In this document: one piece after another, positions 23,236 through 35,312 of the stretch
Layout of the letters: every line of letters begins with the position of its first letter
How positions within the stretch are numbered: the first letter of the stretch is position 1
Position numbers and translations under genes: made by a program
NCBI GenBank assembly: GCA_039881045.1
Contig: JAYWVB010000009.1
Span: 248,001-312,000 of the forward strand
Length of the DNA stretch: 64,000 bases
Origin: Chaetomium olivaceum
Taxonomy: Eukaryota > Ascomycota > Sordariomycetes > Sordariales > Chaetomiaceae
Direction of reading: 5' to 3'
Notes under the pieces: generated by a model
What the model saw: the letters and a program-made list of their open reading frames with translations, nothing else
Told to the model about the DNA's origin: nothing
Database searches by the model: none

Positions 23236-25377
23236 GTCGGTTGCATCGTTTGATGGTGTGTGGGCAAGACATTTGATCATGTGCTGCCATTCGTTCTCTG
23301 TACATACTTTTACAAGATGTGGGTTTAGGATTTGGTGGTTTGGCTCGACAGGGCAAGCCTAGGGTCTACGGGCTAGATTTATGTGTTGGGACGGCACAAC
23401 CCGATGTTTTTTACGACTGGTTGCGCGGGAAACGCGAGGAGGGAGGGGTGCGGTTTTTTTGTTTGAGGCCGCGGAAGTTGTTCGGAGGAAGAGAACATCA
23501 CACTCGCTCGCTTTACTGTCATGCGTTGGACAGTTTACATACATACCCTGGGGCATGGCTTTGGGGGGGGGTAGGGGCAAGGGAAGAAGGTACACGGCGG
23601 CGTTGGGAAAACATTTTTATGGGCAGACGGACACCTCCTGTCTTTTGTGATTTAGAATCGTATTTTATTCTGAGATACTCCCTGCGCTATTTGGAAGGTC
23701 GGCGGCAATGTTGCTCTGTTTTCACGATACATCTCTGGTTCTGCATTGCGTGTCTGTGCTGCTTTGTTTGCACAATACATTCCGGTTCTGCGCTGCGTGT
23801 CTACGTTCATCTCTCGGTGATAGCAGGGCCATGATGACGACCTACCTAGGTAGCTACGGCCGTGAAAGGCCGTGACCGGCCAGCATGGGCCGTGGGGTGT
23901 GCTAATAGGCACCCGTCCCGATGATGATCCCGAGTACGAGAATAGAAACAACCACGAGAGGGATGTGGCCACAGCCAGGTTCATCAAGGTTGACCACCAC
24001 GGGCTGGGTCGGACTAGATGGGCGTTTGATCACTCGTCGGTCGGCGTCGTCTCATGCAAACGCCGTTACACCCATCTTGAAGAACGGAAACGGGACCCGC
24101 TAACTGGGTGGTGACGTGCATATTTAGATGTAAGATAAGATCTACACCGTAGCCGGTGATAAGTTTGGTATACAAATGTACACTAGTCTCGGAATGAGAC
24201 ATGGCGCGCCGTTGTGCAACGGCAGAGATACGGGTTCGCGGGTGGCGACGGAGTGAGACATGAGAACCCGATGTCCTGTTTCACGGCAGCGTACTTTGCG
24301 TGCTGCACTACTATCTAGGCAAACAAAATGGGGATAATAGGGTGGCCGGTTCTCACGATGATTCACCGCTTCAATACCGAGGTCGACTCCTCTGAGAAAC
24401 ATGCCGCCTTTCCCGTCTTCTCACCAGGCCGCTCTACGGGATCATCACCAGGTGACTAGTCCGGCGGGCCAACATTCCACGGCCGATGCCTTTTTCTATA
24501 CCATTTTTGGAGAGAACATGGTAGAAAAACTACACACAAGGCTACAGGCCGGCCAGCCTGCCCTTAATACTCTCTACCTACTTAGGTAGTGAACGGCAAT
24601 CGGCAGCCCATGAATGTGGGCCGAGGGTCGCCGGCCAGGTAACCGGGCCTGAGTCGATCTCCCGAGTGGGTCCGGGGCCAAGAAACAAGGCCGGCCGGAT
24701 TGCCCGGTCGGATTGCCCGGTGCGCCGGGCTGGGCAGCCCGGGCTAGTTTTCTGGTGCCGACCCGTTTGATGTTGGGAATTATGGTAGCTTGCGGGCCAA
24801 CGGAAATGGGCCAACGGGTTGTTTGCTTTCGATAAATATTTGCCCCTTTCGTCGTGGAATTCGGATTCGGGCCGTCGACCGTCATTGATAGCACCGGCCG
24901 TCCTGGCTAATTCCGGGCCGCCATTCTTGCTTTGCCATGTAGGTAATTGGCGGTTTTGAATCCGGAAGCCTATATTATTGAGTGCATTCAAGATCTTTTA
25001 TAATGGCAATGTGTCGTTTCTTGTGTCGAACTTGTTCGTATCGTTGGCTTCCTCCATCTGGCAACGGGAATTAATGGTTTATAAAGCTTCCCTTGATCTA
25101 GTTCAAACATACCTAGATAAATTCTGCCATCTTAGGTATGGGCAAGTACATAGTAAGCACATTTGTATTGCAATACCTAGTTTTGAAGTAGTTGTTCGTC
25201 TCTGAGAGCGCATGAGTGAAAGAAGTTGGTCGAAGTTACACTGATAGGGTTAGGGTTCGGGCTGATACTGAGTTCTCCGTTCTTTAAAGTTGCCGCTTCC
25301 GGCCCGGCTGCTGCATCAACCATTCTCCACAGCGCCACCGATCCCGCCACCATCAACACAACTCCCGATCACGCAAC
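23236..25377. other. Intergenic region with palindromes
   Basis: About 2.1 kb. The part after 24100 is AT-richer than the surroundings. It holds a perfect 12-bp palindrome (CTACCTAGGTAG, 23842-23853), an interrupted one (24574-24589) and a wider inverted repeat (25108-25115 with 25133-25140), all built on TACCTA/TAGGTA. Near 24690-24720 the unit CGGATTGCCCGGT occurs twice. No coding region is supported. Confidence 0.5.
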
Positions 25378-26653
25378 ATGGCAACCACCAGCGCAGAACT
25401 AGAAGACGTACCCCAAGTGGTGTTTCGACCGGGGAAGAAGAGAAAGATCTACCGGCAACGACCAACAGAACCCGACAGTGCGACCGGCAATCACGAGACA
25501 ACAAACCAAGCCGGCAGTGCCGAACCGAGCAGGCCTACTGCAACCGTTGAACACGACGAAGACGATCAGAATCTCTCAGTCGCCGAAGTCCTACGGCTAC
25601 GGAATGCCCGAAAACACAAACATGGCGGTGTCGGGTTTACCACAGGACAGTCCGGCCTCGGCGGCGACGGAACGGCAAGGGAGAACGCGGAACGGAGCGT
25701 GGTACTCCATGGCAACGCAGATGCTCAACAAGGAGCGGAGGCAGCAGTCATCGGCGGCATCTCGAAGCGCTTCGCACCGCAGACAGGAATGGTTGGCGAG
25801 TTAGTCAACAAGCACATGTGAGTTGGACCCTTGGAACCAGAACCAGAAACAGGAACGGCTGCTGATCAAGCAAGGGAGGAGTACGTAGAATCCGAGTTGG
25901 CTAGACGAAAGCGGCACGCCGCAGAAGCCGCTGCACAACAGCAACAGCAACAACTAGATGGGGAGTGGCGCGAGGATAGCCTACCCTCATCGACCGGAGA
26001 CGGCCAGCCGGGGACGAGTTCGGTAGCTCCCAGCGGCCAGGTCGATTCCCAACGAGTACTGCACGGCCGCCTTCTCGAGATTGACCTCGGCGACGAGGCT
26101 CGCGCACGAAACATTGAGATGACCGAGCGCGCCAGACGGCGACTGCAGGGACAGATCGACGAGGAAGAGCTCGAGGAAGGCAAAGGACGGCCAAGAAAGG
26201 TCCGTCTCGGGCGGGACGGCAAACCCATACGCTCAAGGAACCGCCGCGGAAGCGACGACATCAAGCGGGACCAGCTCGTGGAGGCGTTTTTGAGCGAGAA
26301 CAGGCGTAAGTGGCTTTCTCGCCTAGTTCATTTCATCTTGCATGATTAAACAGTCAGCTAACTCACTTTCAGTCGACATCTACGACACGCAATCGGAGCA
26401 GACAGGCAACCCGGCGACCCTCGAAGAGGAGGATGGTGCTGCCGACGACAGGATCGCCGAGGAATTCCGCCGGGAGTTCATGGATGCGATGGCGCAGCGA
26501 AACCGGCGGAGGAGAACGGCCCAGCCCGCCAAACCCGGAGCAAAGAAGCAGGAGGAGATTCTCAAAGGCCCGAAACTTGGCGGCAGCCGCAACGCAAGAG
26601 CAGCCATGCGGGATTTGCTGCTCAAGGAGCAGGTCAGCAAGCAGAGGAGATGA
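25378..26653 (+). CDS. TLS1 / C9orf78-like (Hep59 domain) protein
   Basis: Relative of fission-yeast Tls1 and human C9orf78, nuclear spliceosome-associated proteins. Exons 25378-25817, 25875-26305 and 26373-26653 (383 aa). Intron 1 has a strong GTGAGT donor and an AAG acceptor, and its phase restores KHM followed by EEYVESELARRK, the family signature; intron 2 has GTAAGT, GCTAAC and CAG. Other family features: VVFRPGKKRKIYRQRP at the N-terminus, the RKHKHGG stretch, and FAPQTGMV before the KHM. The rest is charged and low-complexity with a Gln tract. The C-terminus is basic (KKQEEILKGPKLGGSRNARA). The in-frame TGA at 25819 lies inside intron 1. Role in splicing is by homology only. Confidence 0.78.
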
Positions 26654-27864
26654 GGCTCTGCAAGCCTCAAGGCTGGTTGTGTCCCGTGACGAACCTCGGA
26701 CGCACGCCGGCATCTATTTGTTCAGGATACCACCAACGAACAGCTGAACAGTTCAGCTTCGCTTTTCCCGCAACACCTCACTTCAAGCTAAAGCCAATGG
26801 TTCCAACAAGAAACGAATTACAGATGAATTGTAACCGCATCACGTGAAGGCTAAAGAAATATTGGCGCAAGCGAGAATCAGCCGCTCCCCACTCGATGGT
26901 TGATCGGTGCCGAAAAAAGACGACTTTCAGCCCCATGGAATTGATTGCTGACAGCATCCACGGCCCCGCCCCCGAGGGTTCGCTCTGGGGTTCCATTCTC
27001 GCATTTGTCCCCAGGCATCCTCTTCACGCCTGTTGAGAGAGAGGGGGCGACGGAACATGTTTCGGACCATAAAATGGCCGATACATTGCTACTGCAACCA
27101 TTTTTCCTGTGTGTGATGCACAAGGAATGACCCGTTCATCGGCGGCATGGACATGTGTCGCACAGTGGGCGTGTGTGCTATTTAAGGCTGGCGGTTGCTT
27201 GACCGATTGGTGAGTTCGGGGGCCATTTTGGATGGAGTAAGCGCGTGAAAACGAAGACGAGATGGATACCATGCTGATGGAAGGAGGAAAGGTTCATGAT
27301 AGGAAGACAGAGGAAATCGGCTTCCTATTATGGCAAGCTTTTTTGAATGTTCTTCGTGGCGTCTTCGGGACGTTTTGTTCAAATCTCAAAAACTCGCCCA
27401 TCCATTCGGATTCCTCTTGACTGCGTGAGGAAGGGATTGGCAGAAAAGGATGATACCCCATGCAGCCCTTCAAACGTTGCGCCGCTTTGGGGATGGTGTG
27501 CGGTGGTTGACAGGGGGCTCTGGTTGGTGAAGCTGTGCCGCTCAGCCTTTGGGCTATGCAATAGGACCGCGCAATCCTTCCAACCCAGCTGAGTGCTTGG
27601 GTTGGGCCAGGCATGGACTGCGGAGCGAAGAGGTGGTTGCTGACACGGAACCAGAGCCTCGTTGCCCACACTCTCTCCCCTCAACGCGCCAGGTTGGTCA
27701 CTTTTTTTTTTCTTCCCGCTCAACGGACATCTCCAGATCGACGACAGCTTGCGACGTGCCCGCCGCGCCGGATTTACGAGCAGCACCGTACCTTGGAATC
27801 TGCAATGACCCACGGAGTTTAAACCATCGAATCATCGAGTCCTCGAGCTTGGTCGACGACAACA
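26654..27864. other. Intergenic region
   Basis: About 1.2 kb. A run of ten T lies at about 27703-27712. No gene, RNA or repeat can be supported; frames are short and non-conserved. Confidence 0.5.
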
Positions 27865-29277
27865 ATGGGGATATCGAGGGCGAGGGCTTGGCTGGCCGTG
27901 ACGGCCCTAGCGCTGGGGTCGGTCCGAGGGAATTTCGTCGCTTTCCACGACACGGCCGATTTTGTTTCGTATCCTGGTTCACCTGCTGCACTCGTTCCGT
28001 TCGTTAGGATGCAGGAAGTAAGGTTTAGGTGGGCATCAGAAGGCATCACTGTTAAAGAAGTCACACTGTGGACCAAGGACCAAAGTGAACCGATCGGCTG
28101 GGTTATTGATGACGGATTGGGTACCGGTTCAGATACCCATGAAATCGACGTACCAACCCCGAACCGCCCAGGTCCAGGTCGTCGAAACCCACAGGGTAAC
28201 GAGGAAGATGTAGGAAGTAGAGGAGTGCCTCTGGTCGGTGAGTTCCGCCTTTTACTTTTGTTAGTTCGACCGTTTCTTAGTACTTATACCTTACGCAGTT
28301 CAATCGGCTCCGAGCGGGGGCTATGTGTACTTCCCGGTCTCAGATACCATGGTCGTCGACCAGCTGTTATTCTTTAAAGCCTCATGGGCCGACGGTTACA
28401 ACAACTCGCGGTGGTTTTCCATCGTGAACAACCCTCCCGATATTCCAGACCCAAAACTGTGGGAAACGTCACCCGCCTCTCCCGAAGAGGATGCGCCCGT
28501 CGGAAATCACCAAACCACCACCGCAGTTGCCACCACTATCGCCAGCGAAGAACCAACCAACGTTTCCGCCGGGAACCAGGGCGGCGTACCGAACAGACCC
28601 ACACAAACAAGCAGCAGCTCCGCCAGCGGTGGGCTGGCATCCGGCGCCATCATCGGCATCGCCGTGGGTTGCGGCGTAGCCGGCCTGCTCCTCATCCTGG
28701 GCCTCGTCTGGTACCTGCTGCGCCGGCGCCGGCAAAAGAAGGCCATGCACCCGGTCGACTCGACCTACGGCACCGGCAACCGCGGCGAGGAGCTCATGGC
28801 CGAGAAGGAAGCGTCTGCCGACGTCGACGTCACCCCCCACTCTCCCTACTCCGACGACGGCGCGCCCGGCGGCAGCGGCACAGGCCCCAACAGCGGCGGC
28901 GCATACCCGGACAGCAGCACGACCGCCCACGGAGATGGGGCGGCGGCGGCGGCGGTGGCCGCGGGTGCCATGGCCGCGCCGAATCTGTCGCACCTGCAGG
29001 ACCCCCCGCGGTCGTTCACCCCTTACTCGGATCGCCCCAGCGTAGGTGGCACCGCTGCTACGGCTGCGGGGACACCTAGTTTACGCGCGCCATCGCTCGC
29101 TCAGACTGACGAAGCCCGCGTCAGTGTTCCCAGCCCTATACCGGGGCGACGCCGCGGGGTCTCACGACACCATACGCGCATTTGGTGGAGGAGGGTATGA
29201 CGGAGGATGAGATTCGCAGGTTGGAAGACGAGGAGCGGCAGCTGGATGCTGCAATCGAACAAGCGGGGAGGCGTTGA
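27865..29277 (+). CDS. Secreted/type I single-pass membrane protein, unknown function
   Basis: N-terminal signal peptide (MGISRARAWLAVTALALGSV), an extracellular part, a Ser/Thr-rich stalk, one transmembrane segment (GAIIGIAVGCGVAGLLLILG, followed by LVWYLLRRRR) and a long disordered cytoplasmic tail. This is the layout of fungal stress-sensor-like wall proteins, though no WSC or other named domain is visible. Exon 1 27865-28237, exon 2 from 28299; intron GTGAGT...CAG, 61 nt, phases match. The uncorrected frame stops at 29200, but another frame continues with TTPYAHLVEEGMTEDEIRRL and a Glu-rich helix to a stop at 29277. One missing base in GGGG (29156-29159) joins them (450 aa). A second shift near 28130-28200 is possible because another frame there has more coding-like third positions. 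Confidence 0.65.
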
Positions 29278-29940
29278 GTCGTTTCCTGGTGGGTAGGGGG
29301 CTAGGAGCGGGCGTTGATGCTATTGTTGATTCATATTTTATATATTACAAGGCAGCCGGTGCTGTACGCTAGCTGTTTGGATATGCTCGCAGTCACAACG
29401 GCCACTCTTTAGGTAGGCTACATCTTGCGCTGGACTGTCATTCGCTTTTAGATTACCATGACACGACACGGAATATACCCTTTTAAATTGTTCACTCTCG
29501 TCTCGACAGGTACCACTAGCTGTGAGGAACACATAATACCGACGTTAGATCTGCTTCCCTGTCATGTATGCCCTGCAGGTTTCCTCTCGCAGGTTACACA
29601 GCACAAGGGACGGTTGAGGCGCCGCCTTGTCCCACGTGGCCATGCCCAGTTCTCGGCCATGGTCGTGAAAGAACAGCAATAAGTATGATGACGGCCACTT
29701 TATGAGGTAACTTGACTAGCAACTCTACCCCCTTTCCCAAACGCCGATTCCCAGAGGTTTTAATCATACAACGAATCACTCTTGACCACACCCTAATATA
29801 AACTCCGTTGACCAACATCGGACCCAATTATCGCAATTGCTGTACATCTCCTTCTGCACTTTCCAGACGTGACTCCGGCCAACCTTCAATAGGACCTCCC
29901 AATCTCGACCGTGATGTGTTCCGCGATGGCGTGTATCCGA
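29278..29940. other. Convergent 3' regions
   Basis: About 660 bp between the membrane-protein gene and TVP23, which point at each other. AT-rich at 29330-29350. Nothing else is seen. Confidence 0.5.
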
Positions 29941-30801
29941 TCACCTTGTAAAGAATCTCCCGACCATGTTGCTCGCAATGCTCCCCGCCAGGTTACCGCC
30001 ACTGAAGGCGCTGCCCGCGATATTCGATGCCTGGCTGAACTTGTCGCACCGCGAAAAGGCAAGGGTGTTAGTGATTGTCAGAACGAGGGCGATAGCTAGA
30101 AACACCCATAACGTTAGCCCTCAACCCTTTTTCACTCTCCAGCTCCACATGCCAACGGGACCAGGGAACCTACCAACAAGCGGCAGCCAGATGAACTTGA
30201 ACGTCAACACAGCCACGAGCGCGAGCAAGATCCAAAAGACGGGCTGCGCGTAGATGGCGATCCAGAAGAAGCGGCTGTCGGTGGGGTTGATGACCTTGGT
30301 GCCCGGCTCGCTGCTCTCAAACACCCAGTGCGACTCGCCCGTCGACGGGTCCACCTCGTTCCACCAGCGCAGCCCAACCAGTCGGCGGCCGACAATGTTC
30401 TTGAGGTAGTAGAAATCGGCGGCGAGGAGGATGGTGATGATGAAGATCATGACACTGCGTGGCGCATTGGGGGGTTAGCGGGGCTCGTTCTGGATGGGGG
30501 TTATCGTCGCATTGTCGCATCGTCGCGCTGTCGTCACCGACAAATAGGGGTGTCAAGGAGAGGCTTCTCTTACAGGTTGTCGGTAAAGAGTAGACCGAAG
30601 AGGTAGACGAGGAGACTAGCTGGAGGTGGCTGTCAGTCACGAAACATGATCAAGGCGTAATCAATTCAAAGCTGGGACGCAAGAAGCTGAGGCAGAGCCA
30701 CGGTACGTACAAATTCGGAATCCCAAAAAGATGAGAAGTGTGATCGGATGCGAGCTCAAGCGCCAGGTCAAAGACCCGGGCAAGGGCTGTGGTTGCTCCA
30801 T
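29941..30801 (-). CDS. TVP23, Golgi membrane protein
   Basis: Four-pass membrane protein of the trans-Golgi network, implicated in vesicular trafficking. Four exons: 30801-30711, 30619-30574 (46 nt), 30454-30174 and 30095-29941; introns of 91, 119 and 78 nt have GTACGT, GTAAGA and GTAGGT donors and every phase fits, giving 190 aa, the usual length. It begins MEQPQPLPGSLTWRLSSHPI, with hydrophobic spans ITLLIFLGF, LLVYLFGLLF, MIFIITILLA and FWILLALVAVLTF. The hallmark RRLVGLRWWNEVDPSTGESH and FSRCDKFSQAS are present. Divergent from the CLYBL-like gene. Confidence 0.93.
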
Positions 30802-31188
30802 TCTGAGAGTGTCGTTGCTTGCGTTGGAGACAGCTCTGGTCAGAAGCTCCGTGATGTTGCCGTATCGTGATACGTAACCTTTGTCCGCTCCAACCGCCAG
30901 CTGTCAACGGCTGTGAAGGATGCCAAGGATTGATTCCGACCACATTCAGTCCGGCCTGAGATTCGTCTCACTGAAAGTGGAAGCTTCACTTACACCAACT
31001 AACGACGATACTCGTTCACATAGATCTGGGGGTTTTGCTGAAGCGTTGATAGCGATCTGGCTTTTTTTAGGCTTGCGTATGATTGACAACCGTACCTCTA
31101 CAGCCGTGTATCTGAGGAAAAGCATCGACAATTTTGTTTCACTGTTGATCAGCCCGATCAAGCCTCTGATGAAATTCTTATCGTAACA
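30802..31188. promoter_or_regulatory. Divergent promoter, TVP23 / CLYBL-like
   Basis: 387 bp between two divergent start codons. AT-rich near 31050-31150, with a run of six T at 31063-31068. It must hold both promoters; no defined element is recognisable. Confidence 0.5.
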
Positions 31189-32360
31189 ATGGCATCCTCC
31201 TCTTTGCCCACCCTTCGCCGGACATTGCTCTACGGTACCTTACCACCATACTCTTAGCACCTCCCTCCCCTAAGGTCCCATCACTAACCGCCTCCCCCAG
31301 TCCCCGCCTCCTCCCAGAGGTTCATCGCCAAGTCCCGCGCGCTGACTCCCGACAACCTAACCTTCGACCTCGAGGACTCAGTAGCACCGGGCCAGAAGCC
31401 GATCGCGCGCGTCGCGCTATGTGAGCATTTTGCCACGCTACGCCGGGGCCAGATCAAGGCCCGCGAGATTGCGGTGCGGATCAACGCCGTGTCCACCAAG
31501 TACGCGGTCGAGGACATCCAAGCGGTCGCGCGGTTCCCCGCGCTGGACACGATCGTGGTGCCCAAGGTCAACAGCGCAGCCGACCTCTTGCTGGTTGAGG
31601 ACGTGATCCGGCAGGCGGCGCCGGAGCGGTCGGCGGACGACGTGGTGGGCCAGCGACCGATCAAGCTGCTGGCGCTGATTGAGTCGGCGCGGGCGATCAT
31701 GGACCTGCGCGAGATCTGCGGGGCGACACCGCGGCTGCGGGGGCTCATCTTCGCGGCGGAGGACTTTGCGCTGGACGCGGGACTGCAGCGGACCGCGGGC
31801 ATGAACGAGATGGCCTACGCGCGCAGCGCCATCGTGACGGCGGCGCGGGCGTTTAAGCTCGAGAGCGTCATCGACGCCGTGTGCACCCAGCTGGGCGGCG
31901 CCAACGTCGAGACGCGCTTGATTGCCGAGTGCAATTTGGCGAGGACTTTTGGGTTCAACGGGAAGCGTGAGTCTCTAGTTTCTCTTCTTTTCTCTTCTTC
32001 TTCTTGATGACCGCCTCCGCCTGCTGCACCAGGCGAGGCCGTCCTCATGATCAACTTTTTCGCGGAGGGAATGATAGAACAGCACTGACGCTCGCATTTA
32101 CAGAATGCGTCCACCCAGACCAGGTAGCAATCGTTCAGCGGCTATTCACGCCGCCGATGAAACAGATCGAACACGCTACCCGTATCGTCATCGCGGATGA
32201 GAGGGCTGCAGAGGAGGGACGAGGCGCCTTCATGGTAGACGGGAAAATGATTGACGCTCCCGAGGTTGGCAAAGCCCACGCATTACTTGCCAGGGCAAAA
32301 CAGTGCAGGATTGACATTGACGCTGTCAGAGAGATATTCAAGAATCAAATAATTGATTAG
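31189..32360 (+). CDS. CLYBL-like / CitE-family lyase (HpcH-HpaI fold)
   Basis: Member of the CitE/CLYBL family that cleaves or forms citramalyl-, malyl- or related CoA esters, usually in mitochondria. Exons 31189-31234, 31301-31966 and 32104-32360; introns of 66 nt (ACTAAC, CAG) and 137 nt; 322 aa. Signature residues: LLYVPASSQRFIAKSRAL at the substrate end, the metal-site FDLEDSV, REIAVRINAV, PKVNSAADL, LLALIESARAIMDL (catalytic Glu) and FAAEDFALDAG (metal Asp), then GKQCVHPDQV. The N-terminus is short and not strongly mitochondrial. The exact CoA substrate cannot be told from sequence. Confidence 0.88.
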
Positions 32361-32442
32361 CCTGGAGATGCCTCCTTTGTGTCTCGGTTGACTAGAACTA
32401 TCCATAAATGCGAGCCACTGCCCGGCGTAACGTAGATCTGCA

Positions 32443-34591
32443 CTAAAACATGTTACCATGTTGCCAAGCTGCCCTCGGGTATTCTTCGTGCTCAATCATG
32501 GAATGCGACTCGAGTAAAGAAAGTGATGTAGGTCGACCGAAGCCAGTTCGAGAAAAGGGAGTCGAGCCACCAGCCAAGCCAGGAGTCAATGAAACTGGTT
32601 CATCGGCAGACCAACCTCTGTTAGGCAAGACAGTAGTATCACCCACCCCATCAAATTTGGCAACATTAGATAACATGGGCGGTCCTGAGTGGACGGGCAG
32701 CCCAAATTCGCCGTAACGGAGAGCCGGGTCGTCTCCTACTTCTCTGGGAGGGATCGCTGCTTCGTCCTCTATCCTTCGGATGAATTCCTCAATGTTTTCA
32801 AATCCGAGTTTGTCCGATATATCGCCAGAGTAATTCGTCCGGGGTTGGCTTTCGTAAGTGTTGTTTGGTCGAGTGGCCTCGATATGCCCACCCAGTCGCT
32901 CCGTGGGTTGCGTCGGAGGGTACAGGAACGATCCCGCATCCCATGGGCGCGTCGTACCCCCCTGATCAAAATGGCTGACCCTGTCAACCCGGGGGCATTC
33001 GACTTCAGGTTCCATATGTAGCGCATCTCGCGACACTTTTGGCACTGGCCAGCTTTGTTCTCTCACCAAGATCGGGCCCGGCGAAGTTATCTCCGTATTT
33101 TCTTTGAAAGACACGAGGGAATTGCATCGAGGCCTGTCATGAACATGATCCACCAGCCTTTGAGACCCATTTGACGGTTGAAGAGGCTGATATGGCGGTT
33201 CATCCTGTGCTCGCGGACTCAAGTCGGTTTGAGCAGCGGCATCCTTGCAAGTTCCTTGTAGCGCCTGTAGACTTCCCAGGGCGGCGTTTCTCGGTTTTTG
33301 CTGCGACTCTCGGCTCAAACTCACTGCGCCGCCCAACCGTGTGGCCGAAAAGTCCCGTAACGCTGCCCCTAGCTTGAGCCCTCCTCGAAGGGAAGACCCG
33401 GATATGACGTCCATGGGACGGTCATCGTACTGTTGTGACCACGCAGAACCACTATCGGGCCTGTCGTCTGTGCGGCTTCGAGTAATGGAGCCAGAGTCAC
33501 AGTCTCGAGCCGCCGGCAAGAAGCTCGGATAACGGGTTGGCCCCTCACCTTCCTCCGTGATACTTCTATCGGATGGTTGCGAACCATGAGACGAACCGCA
33601 GCGGCCACGGCGGGTAAGCTGGAGTGGATGGTCAATGTCGCGGGAGATGCTGCGTAAACGAGTCCTATGCGTCACGAAATCTTGTTCTTCGGCTCGGGCT
33701 TCTCTGCGCGACTTTTTTCGGGAGAAAAAAGCAGAAAGCTCCTCTAACTCCTTGTCTTCCTTTTGGCTTTTATTGAGCTTCGATTTTGAAACATTGTGAT
33801 CCAAGCCTTTTTTTATTAGGCTTTTGGAGATGCGGCTTGTTCTTTCGCTAGTTTGCTTGCTGCACCCAGTTAGCTACAGCCAGATCGATACTTATCCTAG
33901 GGTGTGTGTTGCGTTGTACCTTGTGGATATATTCGACTATGATCAACCTCGGGGATTTCTTGTAATGTCTAATACTTTGTCGTCAGCGGCGCGTAACAGC
34001 AGTCGTCCTCAGGTTACTGCTCACGGAAGATTGGCCTCTGGCATTTTTGCTTCTCCCCCCGATGGTCTCTCTTGATATATGCTTTCGAGACTCTCGGTCT
34101 AAAACCCGCTTCTTTATTGCAAGTGCCTTGTAGTCATACTTGTCGTCTCGAGTCTTGTGGCGCGCCCTCTTCTCGAACCGGTACTCAACGTGCTTGGCCC
34201 CGCGCGGGGATGGAGGAGACTCCGGCAGAGATCTTGGTCTCTTCCCGTGATTGTTTCGGCGAGTGCCGAGCAAGGACTGCTCTGTAAGCTGAACTCTTTC
34301 CCTCTCGTGTTCCCTCCCGTAGCCGACTGCCGAAGGTCGGGATTGGCGAGACTGTGTCTGCTGCAGCCATGACTGAACGAATTCGTCGTTTTTCTCCTTA
34401 GATCGAGGAACTGGACCCTTTCCCAGAGCCCCATGGTGCATAATAATATCTGCGGGACGCTGCTGTCCCGTGTCCCAGTTTTCTTTCTGGTCCCTAGCCT
34501 GGCCGTCGCGTATGCGGTGCGCGTGGGTGTCTTGATGGCTGTGGCGTCTCCGAGATGTTGTTCCTGATAGGTGTGACTGCAGGAATTTCAT
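32443..34591 (-). CDS. Disordered fungal protein of unknown function
   Basis: Two open segments probably form one gene. The first (34591 to about 33990) contains a very basic motif, RFEKRARHKTRDDKYDYK, that I associate with a family of uncharacterised filamentous-fungal nuclear proteins. The second (about 33859-32443) holds KEDKELEELSAFFSRKK, which in that family follows further downstream, and then Ser/Pro-rich disorder and a short helix (FENIEEFIRRIEDEA). An intron with a good branch (GCTAAC) and GTGCAG acceptor ends at 33860; its donor is not settled because the first segment ends in TGA at about 33983 and no candidate donor fits cleanly. No membrane segment or known domain. Exon joining is the weak point. 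Confidence 0.55.
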
Positions 34592-34999
34592 GGTAGACCG
34601 ACGATGGTGTTGTGAGACTTGGGTCTAGGGCAGTGATGATAGAAGTATCCCCGAAAGCAGTACCTAAGGTAGTGAATCCCTCCCACTCCTCACCAAACCT
34701 GCTTCTTAATCTTTCTCCATCGAACCTTCCTCTATTAGAGTTTTAGCTCCCAGGACTCTAGCACAGCCCGGGTGTCTGAGGTACGTGCGATGGGAAGGAG
34801 GCGCGGGCGGTACTTGCCCACACAAGTACGTATCTTCATAAAATACTACATGAGGTATCTCCGTATCCGAAACGTTAGGTACCTTACCTGACTCTCCAAG
34901 CTTCTTTACTGCACCACAGCTAAATGAGCTTGCTCACGTAGGTTGGCACGTGGCTAGTAGGTCACTACTAGTACCGCAGGATGTTTAGTTGAAGAAGCA
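34592..34999. other. Upstream region of the unknown minus-strand gene
   Basis: About 400 bp with a TACCTAAGGTA palindrome (34661-34671) and GGTACC/TTAGGTACCT near 34876-34885. Presumed promoter of the 34591 gene. No coding sequence. Confidence 0.4.
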
Positions 35000-35312
35000 A
35001 AAGCTCACCGGCTAGCCCCCTTCGTAGTCGAAGGGAGGTAGCCGGTTACGAAACCCCTGGGGGTTTTACGACGTGTGCCCAGTTGCAGCCCGGTGATACC
35101 CCGTCGGGCCGATACGGGCTGCGTAAGTTCTGATGTGGAGGACTCCGTTGGCGTCCCAACGCCTCCCAGAAAAACCCCGGCTAGCATCATGATTCGAACC
35201 TATAGCCTCCCCTTACGTCCGGGTACTTGTCTGGCAAGGTGAACTAGCTAATCCGCGGGCCAGGGCCACCGCCTAACCGCTGGGCTACCCAGTCAGGTCC
35301 GTGGTCCTCGTT
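35000..35312 (-). repeat. tRNA-promoter-headed, hairpin-rich element (SINE-like)
   Basis: Reading the minus strand from about 35300: an A-box match (TAGCCCAGCGG, 35287-35277) is followed 77 nt later by a B-box (GGTTCGAATC, 35200-35191), the internal promoter of RNA polymerase III genes. It does not fold as a normal tRNA, so it is not called one. Downstream come strong inverted repeats: GCAGCCCG with CGGGCTGC (35085-35092 / 35115-35122), AAACCCC with GGGGTTT (35051-35066), and a 40-nt hairpin, ACCGGCTA with TAGCCGGT, enclosing CCCTTCG with CGAAGGG (35007-35046). No poly-A tail or target-site duplication is obvious. A tRNA-derived SINE or another Pol III-transcribed structured RNA are both possible. 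One copy only is seen in this window. Confidence 0.45.

Noticed and set aside
31284..31802. Minus-strand open frame over the CLYBL-like gene
   Set aside because: Antisense shadow; the plus strand has all family motifs.
35120..35160. Hammerhead ribozyme suggested by CTGATG near 35133
   Set aside because: The second conserved box (GAAA) and the three-stem layout are absent on either strand.
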